This document shows positions 56,015 to 64,000 of a stretch of 64,000 nt of DNA, in pieces (positions within the stretch are counted from its first letter, which is position 1; each line of letters begins with the position of its first letter). The translations under genes and the position numbers were made by a program. Source of the stretch: CAIMUX01 sp964473865. GTDB taxonomy: Bacteria > Eisenbacteria > RBG-16-71-46 > CAIMUX01. The notes beneath the pieces were generated by a model. It worked only from the letters and a program-made list of their open reading frames with translations. It did no database searches and was not told where the DNA came from. The DNA lies in assembly GCA_964473865.1 (NCBI GenBank), contig CAYYQN010000003.1, positions 1 to 64,000 of the forward strand. Direction: 5' to 3'.

Positions 56015-57397
56015 TCACTTGCCCTGTTCGAGACTCGAGGTGAGATCCTTGCGGATTTGTTCAAGCGTTGCGGAAAAGGCGGGATCTCGGGATGCCTTGT
56101 CCGCGATTCGAGAGCAGGCGTAGAGCACGGTGCTGTGGTCCCGGTTGCCGAAGCGGCGTCCGATCTCGACAAGGGTCAACGGAGTGGACTGTTTCGTGAG
56201 ATACATGGCAACCTGTCGAGCGAACGCAACGGAGCTTGTCCGACGTCTCCCCCGAAGAGATTCCGGTGGAAGCTCAAAGTGAATCGCCACAACCTTTTGA
56301 ATGTCAGTAACATCCGGGATTCGTTGTTGCTGTCCGCGAATGTAGTCGCCCAGCACCTCCCGAGCCAGATCGATGGTGATGTCACTTCCAGTGAGGGACC
56401 CGAGAGCCGAGAGCCGAACCAGGGACCCTTCCAGTTCCCGGATGTTGGAGCGAATGTTCTCAGCGATGAAGAAGAGCACGGGGTCCGGAATGGCGACCTG
56501 GGAGCGTTCGGCCTTTCTTCGAAGAATCGCAACCCGGGTTTCCAGGTCCGGCGGCTGGATGTCGGTGACAAGACCCCAGTTGAACCTGGAGATCAGCCTC
56601 TCCTCCAGATCCGGGATGTCCTTGGGAGCGCGGTCACTCGTGACCACGACCTGCCTGTTGGCGTCGTATAGGCTGTTAAATGTATGAAAGAACTCCTCTT
56701 GCGTGGATTCCTTCCCCGACATGAATTGGATGTCATCAACCAGCAGCAGATCCAGATTCCGGTACCGCTCCCGAAACTCCAGGGTGTGTCCACGCTGAAT
56801 CGACTCGATCATCTCATTCATGAACTTCTCGGAAGAGACGTAGTAGACCCGCGCCGATGGGGTACGCTGCTTCACCTCGAAGCCAATCGCCTGCATGATA
56901 TGGGTTTTGCCCAGTCCTACGCCTCCATGGATGAAGAGCGGATTGTAGACTCGGGCTGGATCCTGGGCCACGGCCCGGCACGCTGCGGACGTGAATTCGT
57001 TACCCCGACCGACGACGAAGTTGTCGAACGTGAACTGGGACTTCAGGTTAGAGGCTGAGATCACCGCTGATGCGCGGGGTGATTCCGGTACGGTCGTCCG
57101 CTCCGGCCCGCGGCTGGAAGACCGCGAGAACTTGATGTCGTAGCCATCGGCTACGGAGAAGCGGATTTCCGGAGTCTGGCCGAAGTGGTCTGAGATTGTT
57201 GATCTCAAAAGCGGCAAGTTGTGCTCCTCAAACCAGTCGACAAAGAAGGGGTTCGGGACTTCGAGAAGGACGCGTTCGGCAGTCACCTCCAGAGGGCGAA
57301 TGGGCCGAAACCACGTGACAAACTTCTGTTCAGAGACGGAATTTCGCAAGACTTCGAGAATCTTGGACCACGTGTCAACAGCCGCCGACTCGTGCAA
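56015..57397 (-). CDS. dnaA: Chromosomal replication initiator DnaA
   Basis: 460 residues. Domain I (about 1-90, SEQKFVTWFRPI), a short Ser/Arg-rich domain II, AAA+ domain III (FTFDNFVVGRGNEF, Walker A GGVGLGKTH, Walker B LLLVDDIQF, sensor-2 region NIRELEGSL) and domain IV with the DnaA-box-binding signature GNRDHSTVLYAC. No ATG or GTG occurs in frame near the beginning. The TTG at 57397 has a G-run 8 bases upstream and gives the normal domain I length. It reads away from the adjacent oriC. DnaA boxes near 57432-57440 flank its likely promoter, so autoregulation is expected. Confidence 0.96.
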   Translation of the reverse strand: MHESAAVDTWSKILEVLRNSVSEQKFVTWFRPIRPLEVTAERVLLEVPNPFFVDWFEEHNLPLLRSTISDHFGQTPEIRFSVADGYDIKFSRSSSRGPERTTVPESPRASAVISASNLKSQFTFDNFVVGRGNEFTSAACRAVAQDPARVYNPLFIHGGVGLGKTHIMQAIGFEVKQRTPSARVYYVSSEKFMNEMIESIQRGHTLEFRERYRNLDLLLVDDIQFMSGKESTQEEFFHTFNSLYDANRQVVVTSDRAPKDIPDLEERLISRFNWGLVTDIQPPDLETRVAILRRKAERSQVAIPDPVLFFIAENIRSNIRELEGSLVRLSALGSLTGSDITIDLAREVLGDYIRGQQQRIPDVTDIQKVVAIHFELPPESLRGRRRTSSVAFARQVAMYLTKQSTPLTLVEIGRRFGNRDHSTVLYACSRIADKASRDPAFSATLEQIRKDLTSSLEQGK

Positions 57398-57425
57398 GGT
57401 TCAGACCCCCCAAAGCGGATGCGCA

Positions 57426-57539
57426 ACAATGTTGTCCACAAAATTACCCACATTGGATCACGGGGAGTAATCGAAAGCGAACTCAGGTCCAGAGCACTGG
57501 AACGCTCTTTCCGCGTCGGAACCGCACAATGTTGTCCAC
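57426..57539 (+). repeat. Pair of 14-base direct repeats 100 bases apart in oriC
   Basis: ACAATGTTGTCCAC occurs at 57426-57439 and 57526-57539. Each copy contains the start of a DnaA-box-like 9-mer, and ACAA/TTGT form a tiny inverted repeat. The exact 100-base spacing is about nine to ten helical turns. Confidence 0.6.
57441..57446 (-). promoter_or_regulatory. Possible -10 element of dnaA
   Basis: TAATTT on the minus strand, 44 bases before the dnaA start codon, immediately next to the DnaA-box-like TTGTCCACA. The -35 is weak, so this is tentative. Confidence 0.3.
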
Positions 57540-57621
57540 CGGCAGGTGTCGGCACAACCAGGTGAGGAACAAACGGTTGCGGCGAGGCCAATGCGGTTCT
57601 CCACAGGAAAGCCCAACAACT

Positions 57622-57650
57622 CCCCGAAAAAACGGTGGACCGCCTCGGGG
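57622..57650. repeat. Composite inverted repeat in oriC
   Basis: CCCCGA at 57622-57627 and TCGGGG at 57645-57650 enclose an inner CGGT/ACCG palindrome beside a run of A. On the minus strand the inner arms are followed by six T, so the element could form a hairpin or stop transcription entering from the right. Confidence 0.4.
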
Positions 57651-57926
57651 GGCCGGTACAATCTCCTGCCTCCGAGGAGAGCCGGCGACAAAGGTTATTC
57701 ACAACCCCCCGCGAGATCCGAAAGCGGTGCGCATCCTAGCACGCACCCCAGAGAGGGACAATCGGAATCTGTCGGCGGGAACATATTCCCCAATGTGAAG
57801 CGGGACAGACGATTCCGGGCCGGACCGTCCCGATTCTCGCCTCTTGGGGCGAAAACGCTTTCAGTGGCGCGCTGTGGAGAACGACGGAATCACGAACACC
57901 ATAAAAAACGGGCGCAAAATGCGCAG

Positions 57927-57956
57927 TTGACCTCGGCCCGGGCCGTCCGGTAGCCT
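57927..57956 (+). promoter_or_regulatory. Candidate promoter of the rpmH-rnpA-yidD operon
   Basis: TTGACC (57927-57932), 18-base spacer, TAGCCT (57951-57956), giving transcription from near 57963 and a leader of about 65 bases. The same TTGACC-N18-TAG layout precedes parA. Confidence 0.5.
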
Positions 57957-57975
57957 CGCCACGTATCCGAAGGTC

Positions 57976-58005
57976 TGACCAAGACGGCAGCCGCCAACTT
58001 GGTCA
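57976..58005 (+). promoter_or_regulatory. Stem-loop in the rpmH leader
   Basis: TGACCAAG (57976-57983) and CTTGGTCA (57998-58005) are perfect 8-base arms around a 14-base loop that can form a further CGG/CCG stem. It lies between the predicted transcription start and the ribosome-binding site of rpmH, so it may control L34 translation or message stability. Confidence 0.5.
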
Positions 58006-58027
58006 ACGCAGGGAGATGAGGAGATCC

Positions 58028-58165
58028 ATGAAGAGGACATTCCAGCCACACAACCGGCGGAAGCTCAAGGTGCACGGATTCCGCAAGCGTATGAGCACCG
58101 CCAATGGGCGCCGGGTTCTGAAAAGCCGTCGTGCGAAGGGACGGAAGCGGCTCGTTGTTTCGTGA
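58028..58165 (+). CDS. rpmH: 50S ribosomal protein L34
   Basis: 45 codons encoding MKRTFQPHNRRKLKVHGFRK and the rest of L34 to ...RKRLVVS, a very basic protein of the large ribosomal subunit. The typical family start (MKRTFQP) and the HGFRKRMST/GRRVLKSRRAKGRKRL core are intact; homologues are 44-46 residues. GAGGAG lies 4-5 bases before the ATG. It is the first gene rightward of oriC, in the classic rpmH-rnpA-yidD-yidC order. A leader hairpin ends 22 bases before the start. Confidence 0.97.
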   Translation: MKRTFQPHNRRKLKVHGFRKRMSTANGRRVLKSRRAKGRKRLVVS

Positions 58166-58176
58166 AGTGACCCGGC

Positions 58177-58545
58177 GTGAGCCCCATCGAAGTCCTCGCC
58201 AGAAAGGTCGACTTCCAGAGGATACACCGTGAGGGCCGGGCGCTGCGGGGCCCGGACGTTGTGGTCGTCTATACCTGCGCGGGCCTTTCCGCGTGTAGGT
58301 ATGCCGTCGTGGCAAGCCGGAAGGTTGGATCGGCGGTTCGCAGGAACCGGGCGAAGCGCGTGTTGCGGGAAGCCCTGCGGCAGCTCTATCGTTGCGCCGG
58401 CCTTGCCGGGATCGACATCCTGCTGATCGCAAAATCCGGGGCGGTGGTCCAGTCCAGCCGGACCCTGCGGGATCAAGTCGAGTCTCTCCTTCTTCGCGAG
58501 GGGCTTCTTCCCGTCGGACAACCGAATCACCCGGGGGAGAATTGA
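58177..58545 (+). CDS. rnpA: Ribonuclease P protein component
   Basis: 122 residues; binds the RNase P RNA and helps it trim tRNA 5' leaders. The family pattern is present: VDFQRIHREGR near the N-terminus, YAVVASRKVGSAVRRNRAKRVLREALRQL with the RNR motif at 56-58, and GIDILLIAKSGA. The GTG at 58177 lies 11 bases after the rpmH stop, and no ATG is available in the conserved region. The C-terminal tail (PVGQPNHPGEN) is short and variable. The rnpB RNA is not in this window. Confidence 0.95.
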   Translation: MSPIEVLARKVDFQRIHREGRALRGPDVVVVYTCAGLSACRYAVVASRKVGSAVRRNRAKRVLREALRQLYRCAGLAGIDILLIAKSGAVVQSSRTLRDQVESLLLREGLLPVGQPNHPGEN

Positions 58546-58585
58546 GATTCCTCCTGAAACGCACCGCGCAAGAACCAAAGGGCCG

Positions 58586-58882
58586 ATGGCCGTCTTCCTG
58601 ATCTGGATCATCGGGCTGTACCGACGGTTTCTCTCGCCTGCTCTTCCGCCGGCCTGCCGGTTCGAACCGTCCTGTTCTTCCTTTGCACTCGAGGCCATCA
58701 GCGAGCACGGAGTGTGGCGGGGCACCGGCCTTGCCGTGTGCCGGATCCTGCGGTGCCATCCATGGCACGCGGGGGGGTGGGACCCCGTACCGGGGCGCAA
58801 AGGGGGGGTAGGGGAAAGGTCTGATGGATCGAAGGACACTCCTCGCGTTCGCCATGATGGCGGCCGCGCTGTGGCTCTTTAG
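58586..58882 (+). CDS. yidD: Membrane protein insertion efficiency factor YidD
   Basis: 98 residues. IWIIGLYRRFLSPALPPACRFEPSCSSFALEAISEHG and AVCRILRCHPWHAGGWDPVP are the full YidD signature, including the conserved Cys set. The protein normally ends soon after DPVP; here about 28 more basic residues follow because the frame runs 59 bases into yidC in another frame. It assists YidC and SecYEG in membrane protein insertion. AAAGGG lies 4-5 bases before the ATG. Confidence 0.93.
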   Translation: MAVFLIWIIGLYRRFLSPALPPACRFEPSCSSFALEAISEHGVWRGTGLAVCRILRCHPWHAGGWDPVPGRKGGVGERSDGSKDTPRVRHDGGRAVAL

Positions 58883-60521
58883 TTACCTGTTTCCGAGCAG
58901 GCCGCAGAGACCGCCCGCGCCGCCGCCGGCGGTGGCCGAGAAGGCTGAGGTCGCTCCGACGCCCCCGCGGGAGTCGGGTCCCGGGACGCTGAGGAGCGAA
59001 GACTCGACCCGATCCGGGCTCCGAACGTTCGGAACCGCGCCCCGCGAGGCCGCCGCCGCGCCCCTCGAGTTCGACCTCCCGGACTACCGTGCTGTCGTCG
59101 ACCCGATCGGCGCGCGGGTCACTTCCTGGGTTCTCAAGCGATACACCGACGCCGCGGAACGACCGGCTGACATCGTTCCGTCCGCGGAGACCGGACTCCT
59201 GGTGACGCAGCTCTTGATCGGCGGGGAGAGTCTGGACCTCTCTCGAACCGCCTTTGAGGTGGCTCCGCGCGAGGGAGCAGCTCCGGGGGCCACCTTCACG
59301 GCCAGAGACTCCACCGGAGCCGCCATTCGGTTGGATTATGAATTCCCCGGCAGCGGCAACTACTCGGCGCGACTGCGCATTCTGGTGAGCGGCGCCGGTG
59401 CCGACAGCCGAGGAGCGTATCTCCAACTCGTGTTTCCCGAAGGTGTCGCCCACATCGAACGGGACGTGAAGAGCGATCGCGCTGCCGGGGCGGGAGTGGC
59501 GTTGGTCGGGACGCGGAAGGTCAAGCACAACCTGGAAGGCGGGCACGGCCTGGGATTCGGTTCGGGAAGCAGAGGCAACGGCTGGTCTGAAGAGGCCGAG
59601 GGGGTGATCCACTGGGCGGGCGCCCAGTCGAAGTACTTTCTTGCCGCAGTCATGCCCCGAAACGTCGAATCGGCCGTGTCGGGGGTGGACGGTCGCGTGA
59701 CCATGCGGCGGCTTGCCGGCGAGGGGCACTTCCGGACTGAGGTGCTTCTGCCCCTCAACTTGAGGGGGCCGACCGAGTACCTGGTCGATCTATACGTGGG
59801 TCCCATGGACTACCATGAGCTCTCGCGCTACAAGGTCGGCCTGGAGAAGGCTCGGGACCTCGGCTGGCGCTGGATCGTCCCCTTCAGCAAGCTCCTCATC
59901 AAGTTCTTCCAGCTGGTTCACACGGTCGTGCCCAACTATGGGCTCTGCATCATCATCCTCTCCGTGCTCGTGAAGGCCATCTTCTATCCACTCTCGCGGA
60001 AGAGCGTGGAGAGCATGCGGGACATGCAACGGCTCAAGCCCGAGTTGGACCGGCTGAACGCGAAGTACAAGGACGACCCGCAGCGGAGGAACCAGGCGAC
60101 CCTGGAGCTCTACAAGAAACACAAGGTGAATCCGCTCGGTGGATGCCTGCCCATTCTCGTGCAAATGCCTGTCTTCATCGCCTTGTACAACGTACTCAAC
60201 ACCGCCGTCGAGCTGCGGAAGGCACCGTTCGTCGGGTGGATCAGCGACCTCTCGGCGCCGGACCGGGTGGGGTCCGTCGGCGGAATTCCGATCCATATCC
60301 TGCCTCTGATCATGGCGGCAACGATGGTCTGGCAGCAGAAGTTGACACCCACCGACCCGCGACAGGCCGCGATGGCCTACCTCATGCCGATCGTCATGAC
60401 TGTGTTCTTCTACGCTATGCCCTCGGGGCTGGTCTTGTACTGGACCGTGACGAACCTCATGGCGATCGGCCAACAGATCTGGATCAATCGAAGCGTGGCA
60501 CAACCCACGGCAGCCGCCTGA
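58824..60521 (+). CDS. yidC: Membrane protein insertase YidC, Gram-negative type
   Basis: 565 residues. An N-terminal signal-anchor helix (LLAFAMMAAALWLFSYLF), a large periplasmic beta-sandwich domain (about 70-345) and five C-terminal helices of the insertase: PNYGLCIIILSVLVKAIFYPLS, the SMRDMQRLKPELDRLNAKYKDD coiled cytoplasmic hairpin, NPLGGCLPILVQMPVFIALY and two final helices near ...YLMPIVMTVFFYAMPSGLVLYWT. The big periplasmic domain indicates a diderm cell. An Arg in the first core helix region, expected for the hydrophilic groove, could not be assigned with certainty. It overlaps the end of yidD. Confidence 0.96.
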   Translation: MDRRTLLAFAMMAAALWLFSYLFPSRPQRPPAPPPAVAEKAEVAPTPPRESGPGTLRSEDSTRSGLRTFGTAPREAAAAPLEFDLPDYRAVVDPIGARVTSWVLKRYTDAAERPADIVPSAETGLLVTQLLIGGESLDLSRTAFEVAPREGAAPGATFTARDSTGAAIRLDYEFPGSGNYSARLRILVSGAGADSRGAYLQLVFPEGVAHIERDVKSDRAAGAGVALVGTRKVKHNLEGGHGLGFGSGSRGNGWSEEAEGVIHWAGAQSKYFLAAVMPRNVESAVSGVDGRVTMRRLAGEGHFRTEVLLPLNLRGPTEYLVDLYVGPMDYHELSRYKVGLEKARDLGWRWIVPFSKLLIKFFQLVHTVVPNYGLCIIILSVLVKAIFYPLSRKSVESMRDMQRLKPELDRLNAKYKDDPQRRNQATLELYKKHKVNPLGGCLPILVQMPVFIALYNVLNTAVELRKAPFVGWISDLSAPDRVGSVGGIPIHILPLIMAATMVWQQKLTPTDPRQAAMAYLMPIVMTVFFYAMPSGLVLYWTVTNLMAIGQQIWINRSVAQPTAAA

Positions 60522-60544
60522 AGCGCGGCGCGGAGACAAGAAGG

Positions 60545-61933
60545 ATGAACAGAGAGAGATTTCGCCGTACTACCGGCCCACTATCCGTTGAGACTGCGGG
60601 AAAGACCGTGGACGAGGCGATCCAGGCGGCACTGGGCCGCCTGCGTGCGCGCCGGGACGAGGTTGATGTCGAGGTCCTGCAGGAGGGCCGAAGCGGCTTG
60701 TTTGGGATCGGGTCCCGGGAGGCCAGGGTGCGGGTGCGCCGGCATGACCGGACCGAGCCCAAGGCCGAAGGTCGCCCCGAGCGTCGGCCGTCAGTCGGGA
60801 CTGGAGACTCCGGCGGCCGGCGGGGCCTGCCCGGCGGCCGCCGCGCGAGTGAGGACATCGCCAGACTGGAGCGGGAAGTCGAGAAGCACCGCACGGCTCG
60901 GGGAGCCGGACCGCGCGAGGCCCGTGGTGCCGCCATGGGGTCGACGGCGCGATCCGTCGCTCCCACCAGCGGCTCCCGGCGGCGCGAGCCGGTGACTGGA
61001 AGTTCTGAGGCGCGGACGTTGCCGGCGCGTGGCGACTCGACCGCTCCTCGTCGGCGGAGCTCCGGCGGGGGCCGCCCGGTGTCCGAGAGACACACCGAAC
61101 CGCGAACCACCCCGCCCCCGCGCTCCTCGGTCGCGCGCTCCTCGGCGCCTCTATCGGAGCCATCCACCCGACCGTCGGCACCCGCCACGGTCGAGCCGTC
61201 CGTCCTTGCCGAGTTCGCGCAGGGGATCCTGCGCCGCATGGGATACACCGCGCGCGTGGAGGCCGCTTATACAGACGAAGCCTATGAGGTGAGGATCGAC
61301 GCCGGCGAGAACAATGAGATCTTGATCGGGAAGAAGGGGGAGACTCTGGACGCCCTGCAACATGTCCTGGCCAAGATGGCCAGCCGGGGCCTGGAAGAGC
61401 TCCTGCGAGTTCGCGTCGACATCGCCGAGTATCGGCAGAAGCGGAGCACCGAGTTGTCGGAGCGGGCCCTGGAGATGGCGCGGCAAGTCCTGGAAACCGG
61501 CCACGAGATCATCACCGAGCCACTGCCGGCCGCCGAACGACGTTCCATCCACCGCGCACTTTCGGACCATCCGGAGGTGACGACGCAGAGTCTCGGCGAC
61601 GGCCAGGTGAAGCCCGTCTGGGTCGGATTGAAGAGCGCGAAGCCAAGCATGTCCGACGTTGCCCCGGTCGTCGTTCGTCGCGGGGGCGCTTCCCATTCGA
61701 CCTCCGGCCGGTCCTCGGTCGACTCCCGGGCGCGAGAGCTTCGTGGGGAAGAGTCAGCGGCAACCGCGCCCGCCCGGTCTGCGACGCCGGCACCGGTCTC
61801 ATCCGCCGCGCTGGCGCCGCGATCTCTCATCGATCCTTGGGACAGCACTCCGGCGAACAATGACAAATCGTCCTCCGCGGCGGCACCCGAGTGGGGAAGG
61901 CGGCCGAAACCCGCCAAGGGTCGTCGGAAGTGA
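60545..61933 (+). CDS. khpB: RNA-binding protein KhpB (Jag/EloR family) with long disordered linker
   Basis: About 462 residues, larger than the usual 200-350. A Jag-N domain (about 10-60: AGKTVDEAIQAALGRLRARRDEVDVEVLQEGRSGLFGIGSREARV) is joined by about 145 residues rich in Arg, Ser, Pro and Gly to a KH domain (about 220-300, ILIGKKGETLDALQHVLAKMA) and an R3H domain (RRSIHRALSDHPEV, near 335-350; R-x3-H intact). A low-complexity tail of about 75 residues ends it. In other bacteria KhpB binds many transcripts and affects envelope growth. GGAG lies 9 bases before the ATG. rsmG overlaps its stop (GTGA). Confidence 0.92.
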   Translation: MNRERFRRTTGPLSVETAGKTVDEAIQAALGRLRARRDEVDVEVLQEGRSGLFGIGSREARVRVRRHDRTEPKAEGRPERRPSVGTGDSGGRRGLPGGRRASEDIARLEREVEKHRTARGAGPREARGAAMGSTARSVAPTSGSRRREPVTGSSEARTLPARGDSTAPRRRSSGGGRPVSERHTEPRTTPPPRSSVARSSAPLSEPSTRPSAPATVEPSVLAEFAQGILRRMGYTARVEAAYTDEAYEVRIDAGENNEILIGKKGETLDALQHVLAKMASRGLEELLRVRVDIAEYRQKRSTELSERALEMARQVLETGHEIITEPLPAAERRSIHRALSDHPEVTTQSLGDGQVKPVWVGLKSAKPSMSDVAPVVVRRGGASHSTSGRSSVDSRARELRGEESAATAPARSATPAPVSSAALAPRSLIDPWDSTPANNDKSSSAAAPEWGRRPKPAKGRRK

Positions 61934-62667
61934 GACCGCGACGCCGGCGCCGGGGCAATAGCCCGGCACGGCGGCAGCGATTCGGAGAGCCGCGCCGGGG
62001 ACCGGATCTGGAACCGGACCTGGCGTGGCTTCTTGCTGTGATCGCCCCCTTCTCGATTCCGTTGGAGCCGCGGGCGCCGGAAAGGATTCGAGCCTTCGCC
62101 CGGGAGTTGTTCAGCCGAAGCGAGCGCCTGAACCTGCTGTCCCGGGCTGATGCCCCCCTGGTCATTCGAAAACACGTGGCGGCGTCGTTGGGTGTGTTCC
62201 TGGTCGCGCACCCGACCGGCGGCGAGGAATGGATCGACGTGGGAACCGGGGCTGGCTTTCCTGGCCTGATTCTGAAGATTGCGCGGCCGGACCTGCGCAT
62301 CACGCTGTTGGACTCCGCGCGCAAACGCTGCTTGTTCCTGGAAGGAGTCGTGAGAAGTCTCGAACTGGGGCGGGTTCCGGTCGTGCCCCAAAGGGTCGAG
62401 ACTCTTGTGGCACGCGGGGAGGGGTTGGGCCGTTACACCGTGCTGACTGCGCGCGCGGTCACGTCGCTGGTGGACACGGTTCGGGAGTTCGGCCCTTTGG
62501 TTGCGCCAGGCGGACGCATCGTCACGTTCAAGGGACCGCGGTGGCCGGAGGAGATCCAGACGCTTCGCACCGCCGGCCTGTTGAAGCCGGGCGGGGTTTC
62601 GGTAGAGTCCGTCACGCGGATCCCTTGGATGGCTGGGCATCTGGTGACATTGCGGAAATCCTGCTAA
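61930..62667 (+). CDS. rsmG: 16S rRNA m7G methyltransferase RsmG (GidB)
   Basis: About 245 residues; methylates N7 of G527 in 16S rRNA. The GTG at 61930 overlaps the khpB stop by 4 bases. After an Arg-rich stretch of about 40 residues, the domain has LNLLSRADAPLVIRKHVAASL, motif I WIDVGTGAGFPGLILKIARPDLRITLLDSARKRCLFLE and a TARAVTSLVDTVREFGPLVAPGGRIVTFKG segment, typical of RsmG. mnmE and mnmG, which usually precede it, are absent. The stop is followed by an AT-rich stretch and parS. Confidence 0.93.
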   Translation: MRPRRRRRGNSPARRQRFGEPRRGPDLEPDLAWLLAVIAPFSIPLEPRAPERIRAFARELFSRSERLNLLSRADAPLVIRKHVAASLGVFLVAHPTGGEEWIDVGTGAGFPGLILKIARPDLRITLLDSARKRCLFLEGVVRSLELGRVPVVPQRVETLVARGEGLGRYTVLTARAVTSLVDTVREFGPLVAPGGRIVTFKGPRWPEEIQTLRTAGLLKPGGVSVESVTRIPWMAGHLVTLRKSC

Positions 62668-62853
62668 TCTGTCGTCAAATATCAAGATAAGCATAAAGTT
62701 CCTGGCCTCTTGCGTTGGAGTCCGGACGGCGCATCGGTCGCCTGACGGACGTGCGCCGGATTGCGACGATTCTGGGTTGCGAGATCCTCTCCAAAGTAGA
62801 TAGAAACACAGTAACTTGTTTTTTATAAATAAGATGAACCGAATTCCATCTGA

Positions 62854-62869
62854 TGTTCCACGTGGAACT
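62854..62869. promoter_or_regulatory. parS: parS centromere-like site
   Basis: TGTTCCACGTGGAACT contains the perfect 14-bp palindrome GTTCCACGTGGAAC (62855-62868). It is a known parS form, close to the consensus TGTTTCACGTGAAACA. ParB loads here and spreads. Its place just before the parA promoter also fits autoregulation of parAB. Confidence 0.93.
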
Positions 62870-62875
62870 TTCGGG

Positions 62876-62905
62876 TTGACCTGCGCCGCGCGCCGGTGCT
62901 AGTTT
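62876..62905 (+). promoter_or_regulatory. Candidate promoter of parAB
   Basis: TTGACC (62876-62881), 18-base spacer, TAGTTT (62900-62905) preceded by TGC as in extended -10 promoters. It begins 6 bases after parS. Confidence 0.5.
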
Positions 62906-63014
62906 GCCGCGGGATCGGAAAGAGTCGCTGAACGGCGCCGGCCAGCGACTCTCCTTCGTGGGCTGTCGGCACACGCGCGGAAGACCGCGAATCTTGGAGG
63001 AATCGGGGCGCACG

Positions 63015-63768
<754 letters not shown>

Positions 63769-63776
<8 letters not shown>

Positions 63777-64000
63777 GAAAGTCCTGGGGCGCGGTTTGGA
63801 TGTGCTGATCCCGCGTGATGCGACGGAATCGGGGCAACCGAGCGGCGAAGTCGTAAAGAGAGTTCCCACCCACCTCGTGCGACCGAACCCGCGGCAACCC
63901 CGACAGCAGTTCAACGATGACCGGCTGAACGAATTAGCCAACTCGATCCGCGAGAAGGGGATCATCGAGCCGCTCATCGTGCGCCTCGGGGATGCCGATA
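63769..64000 (+). CDS. parB: Chromosome-partitioning protein ParB (3' partial)
   Basis: The first 77 codons are in the window; the gene runs off the right edge. MAKKVLGRGLDVLIP matches the usual ParB N-terminus (ParA-interacting), and VRPNPRQPRQQFNDDRLNELANSIREKGIIEPLIVR is the start of the ParB/Srx CTP-binding domain with the PRQPR element. It begins inside the parA stop with AAAGGAG about 11 bases upstream. Its binding site parS lies about 900 bases upstream. Confidence 0.95.

Larger units (their letters stand above)
57398..58027. other. oriC: Putative chromosomal origin (oriC) between dnaA and rpmH
   Basis: 630 bases at the point where transcription switches from leftward (dnaA, dnaN, gyrBA) to rightward (rpmH onward). 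DnaA-box-like 9-mers: TTGTCCACA (57432-57440), TTGTCCACC (57532-57540), TTCTCCACA (57597-57605), TTATTCACA (57695-57703) on the plus strand, and TTCTCCACA on the minus strand (57873-57881). The first two are embedded in a 14-base repeat spaced exactly 100 bases apart. No long AT-rich unwinding element is obvious. A composite inverted repeat lies at 57622-57650. Confidence 0.75.
62668..63014 (+). other. AT-rich spacer between rsmG and parA
   Basis: About 350 bases with two strongly AT-rich patches (62671-62700 and 62795-62848, including a T6 run at 62819-62824 followed by ATAAATAAG) in a GC-rich chromosome. It contains parS and the parA promoter. No gene and no good DnaA box were found. A weak AAACA/TGTTT hairpin before the T-run might end rsmG transcription. 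Confidence 0.5.

Noticed and set aside
58660..58680. GGTTCGAACC resembling a tRNA T-loop
   Set aside because: It lies inside the conserved yidD coding sequence and no acceptor or anticodon stem surrounds it.

Overview
This GC-rich window spans the replication-origin neighbourhood of a diderm bacterial chromosome plus about 45 kb of accessory and envelope genes to its left. The YidC at 58.8 kb has the large periplasmic domain of Gram-negative homologues. At least seven exported proteins end in the same roughly 85-residue FlgD/Ig-like, type-IX-like C-terminal domain (NPF..., GR.V..L, WDG.D..GR, G.Y..R). A DnaA/DciA/ParABS chromosome core completes the picture. Together these fit an uncultured Candidatus Eisenbacteria/FCB-type lineage. 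That placement is an inference from gene content, not a phylogeny.

1-17 kb is mostly secreted or surface proteins: a 5'-truncated C39-like protein, a PHP-type metallohydrolase next to a purple-acid-phosphatase-like metallophosphoesterase, beta-propellers (SMP-30-like and YWTD), a parallel beta-helix protein and a Calx-beta protein. A transmembrane Ser/Thr kinase with kinesin-light-chain-type TPRs, a small GNAT enzyme and a TrmB-family regulator lie among them. 17-34 kb holds dnaE2, with a decayed partial copy of its 5' end about 2.2 kb upstream, two TPM-domain membrane proteins, a GH44-like glycosidase, an SPL-like radical SAM protein, a heparinase II/III-like protein and a giant tandem UvrA with four ABC modules. 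34-45 kb holds an ion transporter (CitMHS_2 type), a GYF_2/RDD protein, a BtuCDF/FecBCD-type uptake operon with overlapping genes, a LemA / nucleotidyltransferase-like / TPM cluster, an Hsp33-like chaperone, an esterase and two methyltransferases.

45-64 kb is the origin region. On the minus strand, reading away from the origin, are dnaA, dnaN, dciA, gyrB, gyrA and ileS. On the plus strand are rpmH, rnpA, yidD, yidC, khpB, rsmG, parA and parB (cut by the window edge). The gene direction switches in a 630-base spacer (57.4-58.0 kb) with several DnaA-box-like 9-mers, which I call oriC. A perfect palindromic parS lies immediately upstream of the parA promoter. recF is missing between dnaN and gyrB, and mnmE/mnmG are missing between khpB and rsmG. 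No tRNA, rRNA, CRISPR array, transposase or integrase was recognised.
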